NCBI RefSeq assembly: GCF_000426865.1
Contig: NZ_AUGE01000002.1
Span: 62,001-126,000, forward strand
Direction: 5' to 3'
DNA: 64,000 nt
From: Citrifermentans bremense R1
GTDB lineage: Bacteria > Desulfobacterota > Desulfuromonadia > Geobacterales > Geobacteraceae
Under the pieces are notes generated by a model. That model was not told the DNA's origin, did not search any database, and saw only the letters and a program-made list of their open reading frames with translations. Position numbers and translations under genes: made by a program. Shown piece after piece: positions 59,377-64,000 of this stretch (the stretch's first letter is position 1; each line of letters opens with the position of its first letter).

Positions 59377-60590
59377 CGGTATTTTCTCCAGTCATTGGTG
59401 AATAAGGTCGCCATTTCAGTTGCGCTCAGGGTCCTGCCCGAGGTGGTGGGCCTGGCACGGTCGCCTACCTGTATCGAATCCCCGGAATAGTTGAACGAGT
59501 CGTCCCGCCGCCCTTCCTGCACCAGGAGGTAAACCCGCACAACTTTGACATGGTCTCTGATGTCGGCGGCGTCGTATGAGTTGAGCGTGGAGCCGGAAAG
59601 GTAGCTTATATCTCCGTCGTCCTTAGCGTCATATTCAAATTCGACCTGCAGGTCGGCCACGCAGTTTAACAGAGGGTACGACGTCGCGAAACGGCCGGTG
59701 GCCTGGTCGACGACCGCCTTATAAAGGATGCCTGTGCCGGGGTTGCAGGTTGGAGGCGCCGATGCCGGGCGGGACAGGTAGTAGTCGGTGCGGTGGTAAG
59801 GCATGCGCAAGACGCTCCCCAGGCCGGGGCTGTTGGCGAGACCGTAGGCGGTCACGATATGGGAACCGTCTGCCGGTTTGAAGGACTCGCCGGCAGGGAG
59901 CGCTCCGCCTGCTCCGATCTTGACCTCGAAATCAAGTCCGTCCATGAGCAGGATCTTCTCTTCGGCACCCGAGGTGGTGAAGGTGGAAAGGATGGCGGTG
60001 GCGCGGTCGCCGGGGCCGAGATCCTCGGCGTTGTACCACTTCTTGAGGTAGCTCTGATTTTCCGTACCGGTCGAGGAATAGTTCAGGTAGCTCCACTTGC
60101 GGCTGACATCGCCGGTGCCCCGGTTGAGGGCCGCCATGACCGAGCGGACCACGAGATAGTCAGGACCGCCGCTGACGTTGGCCGTATCGCTGCCGTTTAC
60201 TTCCTTGCTGCAGGTTCCGGCCGCCAGGGCACGGATGTCGCCGCTGTCGACGGCGTTGAGGGAGGCGGAATCCATCCCCTGCGCCAGTGCCCCGTTCGCA
60301 GCAATCACCTCGGCATTGGCGCTTCCCCCCAGGTTTCGAAAGGTAATGGCCCCGGTGTAGCTCTGAAAGCGCCAGGGGAGGCCATAGCCGGCGTGCTCGA
60401 TGTCGTAGCGCAATAGCTCCAGCCCCACGACCCCCTCGATGTTACTGACCAATGACGACGAGTTTTGGGAGGAGAGCGCGACAATGCGCTGGAACGCTTG
60501 GTTTGCCGCCAGGATCACGAAGAGGAAGATCCCCATGGCGACCAGCATCTCCGCCAGGGTGTAGCCGTTGTCGTTTCGCATCAGCTTCAC
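59328..60590 (-). CDS. pilW: PilW-like type IV minor pilin
   Basis: 420 residues. The prepilin leader and helix read NGYTLAEMLVAMGIFLFVILAANQAF, with cleavage expected at G-Y and Glu at +5. A large beta-rich domain with four Cys follows. Minor pilins of this class start pilus assembly. It overlaps pilV by 4 bases and pilX by 49 bases. Confidence 0.88.
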   Translation of the reverse strand: MKLMRNDNGYTLAEMLVAMGIFLFVILAANQAFQRIVALSSQNSSSLVSNIEGVVGLELLRYDIEHAGYGLPWRFQSYTGAITFRNLGGSANAEVIAANGALAQGMDSASLNAVDSGDIRALAAGTCSKEVNGSDTANVSGGPDYLVVRSVMAALNRGTGDVSRKWSYLNYSSTGTENQSYLKKWYNAEDLGPGDRATAILSTFTTSGAEEKILLMDGLDFEVKIGAGGALPAGESFKPADGSHIVTAYGLANSPGLGSVLRMPYHRTDYYLSRPASAPPTCNPGTGILYKAVVDQATGRFATSYPLLNCVADLQVEFEYDAKDDGDISYLSGSTLNSYDAADIRDHVKVVRVYLLVQEGRRDDSFNYSGDSIQVGDRARPTTSGRTLSATEMATLFTNDWRKYRWKLYTIVTRPKNLVQ

Positions 60591-61006
60591 TTGCCGTCCT
60601 TATAGCTGCGAACCGTCCTTACCTCGTGGAAGGAGGTCATGTTCTTGTAGGCCCACTTAACCTTCACGATGAACTGGTAGCTGTCGCTTGAAGGAATCTG
60701 AAGCGCCTCCCGTATCACCGTGTACTGTTTGTCCCCTCCTCGCAGCTGGCTCGCAACCGAGATAGTTTGCAGGGGAGTTACCGCCGACTGCGGCAGGCGC
60801 ATCAACTGCGCCATCTGGCTTTCACCGATAAGTACCGCCTCGTCGCGCAGCTGGTTCTTGACGTTGCTGGCGGTGCTGAACCCTACCACCTGGAGCAGGC
60901 CGAAGAGGCTCACGATCACCACCCCCATGGCGACCATGACCTCCACAAGGGTGAAACCGGCGCTACCGGATGGTGATGTTTTCCGAACTGCATGCTGCTG
61001 ATGCAT
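60587..61006 (-). CDS. pilV: PilV-like type IV minor pilin
   Basis: 139 residues with the prepilin signature GFTLVEVMVAMGVVIVSLFGLLQ preceded by a basic leader (HAVRKTSPSGSA). A small soluble domain follows. It overlaps fimT by 44 bases and pilW by 4 bases, so the minor pilin genes form one translation unit. Confidence 0.9.
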   Translation of the reverse strand: MHQQHAVRKTSPSGSAGFTLVEVMVAMGVVIVSLFGLLQVVGFSTASNVKNQLRDEAVLIGESQMAQLMRLPQSAVTPLQTISVASQLRGGDKQYTVIREALQIPSSDSYQFIVKVKWAYKNMTSFHEVRTVRSYKDGK

Positions 61007-61457
61007 TCCTTTTCCCCGTTTCTATGCGCGTGGGCGTGATGACCAAGGTGTCGGCCGCAGCCTCGTTGCCGGCTGGTTCGGTGCAAACGGCGTCGCTGTC
61101 CGCGCTGTCGCTGACGCCGGCCGCGTTGAACACGATCACGAAAGGATCCGACTTGAGCGAGAGCCTGTGCCGTAGTGTCTTTCTCTGGAGCGGGTTGCCG
61201 GTGGCGCTCCCCGAGGAGTACGCCGCGAAGCCGGTGGGGGTGAGCGACACAGCCCGGGCCCGCTTCTCGAAAAGAGCCTGGCTGCGCGCCGCTAGAAGAT
61301 CGGCGTGCAGGGTCTTCACCTGCGCCTCAATGGAACTTTTCCTGGAGTAGCGGTTGAACTGGAGCGTCGCCAGGCTCAGGAGCACTGTCAGCATCGCCAG
61401 CACGATCAGGAGTTCCAAGAGGGTGAACCCCTTGCCTGCGGATATTGTGCGTTTCAA
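60963..61457 (-). CDS. fimT: FimT/GspH-family minor pilin
   Basis: 164 residues. The prepilin helix is GKGFTLLELLIVLAMLTVLLSLA, then a GspH/FimT beta domain (QVKTLHADLLAARSQALFEKRARAVSLTPTGFAAY). A Cys pair near the C terminus (AVCTEPAGNE..., SAACSSENI) may form a disulfide. FimT proteins have been linked to DNA binding at the pilus tip and to natural transformation in some bacteria. It is separated from pilY1 by 45 bases. Confidence 0.9.
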   Translation of the reverse strand: MKRTISAGKGFTLLELLIVLAMLTVLLSLATLQFNRYSRKSSIEAQVKTLHADLLAARSQALFEKRARAVSLTPTGFAAYSSGSATGNPLQRKTLRHRLSLKSDPFVIVFNAAGVSDSADSDAVCTEPAGNEAAADTLVITPTRIETGKRNASAACSSENITIR

Positions 61458-61502
61458 GCTTCCCCCTCGCCTCTTGTGCCCTTCCCGCTTCAGGAGGTGC
61501 CG

Positions 61503-64000
61503 CTAGTGTTCTTTGATGTGCATGATCCGCTTCACCGGCTTCAGGTTGCTTTTGGTGAAGATGGGGGGTGAATCCGCCGACGCTTTCCCGACCAGGGAAT
61601 CGAACACCTCGCGCGGGTCCGTGTGCGGCGGCCGTTTTTCCAGGTCTAGCTCCTCGAAGCTCCCGGTGGAGAGCTGAACCAGCACCTTGCCCTGCAGCGC
61701 CGCGGCCGGGGGATTCCCCCCGGTATCGAACTTCGCCGCCCATAGCGCCGTGGTCCCCCCGAACCCGCAGGGGTCGGAGGTGGGTGCGTAGGTGGTGTAG
61801 TAGACCACCCCGTTGGTAAGCGCCACAGGATCGGTGACGACACGCTCAGCGCCGAGCGAGGCGGCAGTCTGCTCACCGGCGAGATTTATGTACCACCCCT
61901 GGTTGCTGATGCTGTTCGATATGGTGCTTGACTGGTTGGTCAGCTGCGACAGTGAAGTTCCTGAACTGCAGGAGGCATCGAGGCGGTCCGCTGAGGTGTA
62001 GCACGGATCCTTCACGCCGTAGAGCCGGCGCTGTCCGTCGTTGTCGTCCTGGTTGTAGTAGTAGCGCCCGGAGCCGAAGTAGAGCCAGAGGTTGTGGTTC
62101 TTGCGGTCCTGGAGCCGGACCACGCTGGTGGTAACCGGCCCGGTCCCGTCGATCACCTTGCTGAGCTTCCAGTTCCGGGGATTCGGGTCCTCGCCGGTAA
62201 CAACCCGCAGCACCCCGCCCCCGGTCCAGGTGGTGCCTAAGAGCTGCGTGTAGCCGATGTAAATGGCGTCGTCCTGGTAGTGCCCCGGCGAGGCGGTGTT
62301 CCACCGGTCCGTGTCGGAGACGCCGCTCGTGATGGTGCCGGCGAAGGCGTTTGCTATCTTGCTGCCATCGACCAGGGTGTCGAGCACAGCGGCAACCGTG
62401 CCGTCCTCAAGGTTCAGCACGTAGATGGTGAGGTTTTGGGTCGAGGTCCCCTTGAACTGGTGGCTGGCGGTGTCAATGGGACCGGTAGGGCCCGAGGCGA
62501 GCACGGCGAACCACTTCCCGTTCTTGGACTTGTCGGGGGTGACGTTGTCCGCCTTGCGGGCGCTGATCTTCACGAGCGCCGCCCCTGCAGTGGAAAAACC
62601 GAGGTTCTGGTGCCCGAACTCCCACATAAGCGACGGCGACTCGGGCTGCGTGACGTCGAGGGCGAAGTAGGAGGAGTACCCGACACCTTTGGTGACATCG
62701 AGCGGGTCGAGGGCCGGGGTCTCGACGCAGTCGGTACCCTTGCACCCCGCACCTTTCATCTTGGACGCCCCGCCAAGCCCCATGCTCCCCACCAAGACGG
62801 TGCGCCAGTTGCTTCCGTCCGTGGCCTTGGCGCAGTTCCAGTAGTCGCTGCTGCAGCCGGCAGGCTTACCCATGCTCACGTCGTTGATGATGGTTGACCC
62901 GTCCACGTAGTAAAGGTGTTTGTATGCCGGGTCCGCGTAGTAGGTTAGATAGGGAAGCGCGTTTTTGGGGATGAAGGCCCACTGTTCCTCCCCCAAGCCG
63001 GTGCCGGAGAGGGAGGCCCGACGGTCCCCGGAACTGCTGACATCGAGTTTGCCAAGCTTGAAGGCGTGCAACATTCCGTCGTTGGCCCCGACGTACACCA
63101 TGCCACGATTGGCATAGGCGGAACTGTAGATGAAGCCTGTTTTGTGCCGGTCATCGCCGTAGGAGGTGTCGCCGTATCCTCCAGGGACAGGGGTATTATA
63201 GGCATTTAGCTTCATCGTGGACTGCAGCTTGGGCGTCGAGGCAACGATGTCCCCCAAGCGCCAGACCCCTGGGGTTCCGCCTATGTTCACGGTGCGGTTT
63301 CGGTACCCCCCCTGGTCGGTCCCCGCAATATAGGAGATGATCTTGTCCGCCTCAGTCTGGTTGGCCGCCTGGAGCAGGCTGCGGGTGGAGGCGAGCGAGG
63401 TGTCCAGGCCGGTGAAACTGGTGAGGGTGCCGACAGTCTGGGTGTAGATGGTGCGCGGCGCGCTCCTCTCCCAGAGAAGTTTTCCGGCGCGCCAGATGCT
63501 CTTCACCGAGTCGGCGTCCACCTCATCGAGGAAGGTGTAGCTGTCGGCGACACCGTCCCCGTTGCTGTCGACGTCCGGCCTGCCGTCCCCCCGGGCGTCG
63601 CTGAAGCGCCGCGCCGTGGTCCGATCGAGCGAGGCATTGTAGCGAAATCCGACCACGTTATCCCGGCCGAGGTTCAGGTAGTGCGCCGGCGAGGGCGTCG
63701 CCTCGACGTAGTCGCTGTCCTCCCGCATGGTGCTGTTGCTGATGAAGGGATCGACGTAGTACCACATGTTATGCAGCTCCCCGATCCAATCCACAGAGGT
63801 CTGGGCGCCGAAGAAGCGTTTCGGGTAAAAGAGCGCCTGCAGCACGTTGGCGCCGCTCCCCTCGCTGTTGCTGAGGATGGAAGCGGCTGTGCCGGAGGAG
63901 ACCCGGGCCAGGATGTCGTTGAAGGCGTTTTGCAAGGATTCGGCGAGGACGGAGCCGGTCTGGGCCTCGAAGTAGGTGTCCGGTATGCCGTCGCCGTTTT
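61503..64000 (-). CDS. pilY1: PilY1-like pilus tip adhesin (5' end outside the window)
   Basis: At least 832 residues; the frame is open through the window end, so the N terminus is missing. The C-terminal PilY1 beta-propeller is seen from about 63300 downward, with KTGFIYSSAYANRGMVYVGANDGMLHAFKLG and DVTQPESPSLMWEFGH. EF-hand-like calcium loops appear as NGDGIPDTYFEA (near the window edge) and DVDSNGDGVADSY. PilY1 is exported, calcium-regulated and placed at the pilus tip. The last about 40 residues are charged (LEKRPPHTDPREVFDSLV). Confidence 0.92.
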   Translation of the reverse strand, partial: NGDGIPDTYFEAQTGSVLAESLQNAFNDILARVSSGTAASILSNSEGSGANVLQALFYPKRFFGAQTSVDWIGELHNMWYYVDPFISNSTMREDSDYVEATPSPAHYLNLGRDNVVGFRYNASLDRTTARRFSDARGDGRPDVDSNGDGVADSYTFLDEVDADSVKSIWRAGKLLWERSAPRTIYTQTVGTLTSFTGLDTSLASTRSLLQAANQTEADKIISYIAGTDQGGYRNRTVNIGGTPGVWRLGDIVASTPKLQSTMKLNAYNTPVPGGYGDTSYGDDRHKTGFIYSSAYANRGMVYVGANDGMLHAFKLGKLDVSSSGDRRASLSGTGLGEEQWAFIPKNALPYLTYYADPAYKHLYYVDGSTIINDVSMGKPAGCSSDYWNCAKATDGSNWRTVLVGSMGLGGASKMKGAGCKGTDCVETPALDPLDVTKGVGYSSYFALDVTQPESPSLMWEFGHQNLGFSTAGAALVKISARKADNVTPDKSKNGKWFAVLASGPTGPIDTASHQFKGTSTQNLTIYVLNLEDGTVAAVLDTLVDGSKIANAFAGTITSGVSDTDRWNTASPGHYQDDAIYIGYTQLLGTTWTGGGVLRVVTGEDPNPRNWKLSKVIDGTGPVTTSVVRLQDRKNHNLWLYFGSGRYYYNQDDNDGQRRLYGVKDPCYTSADRLDASCSSGTSLSQLTNQSSTISNSISNQGWYINLAGEQTAASLGAERVVTDPVALTNGVVYYTTYAPTSDPCGFGGTTALWAAKFDTGGNPPAAALQGKVLVQLSTGSFEELDLEKRPPHTDPREVFDSLVGKASADSPPIFTKSNLKPVKRIMHIKEH

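Overview
The window looks like a chromosomal segment of a Geobacter-type bacterium (Geobacter / Geomonas / Citrifermentans group, Desulfuromonadales). This rests on gene content: a complete oleABCD long-chain olefin locus, a fused nifEN inside a nifV-H-D-K-EN-X cluster under sigma-54 promoters, a pentaheme NrfA, a periplasmic-heme hybrid sensor kinase, an OmpB/OmpC-like multicopper oxidase and type IV minor pilins. The species was not established by any search. No rRNA, tRNA, CRISPR array or insertion sequence was recognised.

Layout. 1-4530 (+): the 3' end of oleA, then oleB, oleC, oleD and an Sfp-type phosphopantetheinyl transferase, tightly coupled. 4575-6418 (-): a small operon of a 96-aa protein, a zinc-ribbon membrane protein, a TPR-like protein and a YhaV-family toxin that lacks its usual PrlF antitoxin. 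6592-11161 (+): an OmpH/Skp-like protein, a DUF2844/DUF3443 pair (the second carries pepsin-like motifs) and an S10 carboxypeptidase. 11219-13091: a secreted nuclease (-) and an unrecognised protein built of three repeats (+).

13083-31479 is the nitrogen-fixation region. One minus-strand block runs nifB, a GNAT gene, etfB, etfA and an HdrD-like membrane Fe-S oxidoreductase, and probably carries electrons. A second minus-strand block runs nifV, nifH, nifD, nifK, nifEN, nifX, a ferredoxin, a second NifX-domain gene and draT; draG lies on the plus strand facing draT. nifV, nifH and nifB each have a sigma-54 promoter. The nifH and nifB leaders each carry two hairpins with A..G.. hexaloops, the second overlapping an intrinsic terminator. 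That is the signature of ANTAR-protein antitermination, the mechanism reported for Geobacter nif control. Five junctions between the nif structural and cofactor genes hold long inverted repeats, four of them made of GATAAA/GATTGA-type hexamers.

31820-41699 (-): a DUF1499 membrane protein, an O-methyltransferase, nrfA with an arginine where calcium-binding NrfA has glutamine, the heme-binding hybrid kinase, a PAS-GGDEF protein and a cohesin/dockerin-like exported protein. 41802-49997 (-): a 1736-aa multicopper oxidase with six HYDIN-type repeats, a small exported protein, an FKBP isomerase and an NHL-propeller lipoprotein, probably one export-oriented operon. 50428-56271 (-): a Ppx/GppA phosphatase coupled to a Na/Pi transporter, an HU/IHF protein, a TPR protein and an RNA methyltransferase. 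56451-58294 (+): infA, efp and epmA, followed by a 15-unit 21-bp minisatellite. 58690-64000 (-): minor pilin genes pilX, pilW, pilV and fimT, and the 3' part of pilY1, which runs off the window.
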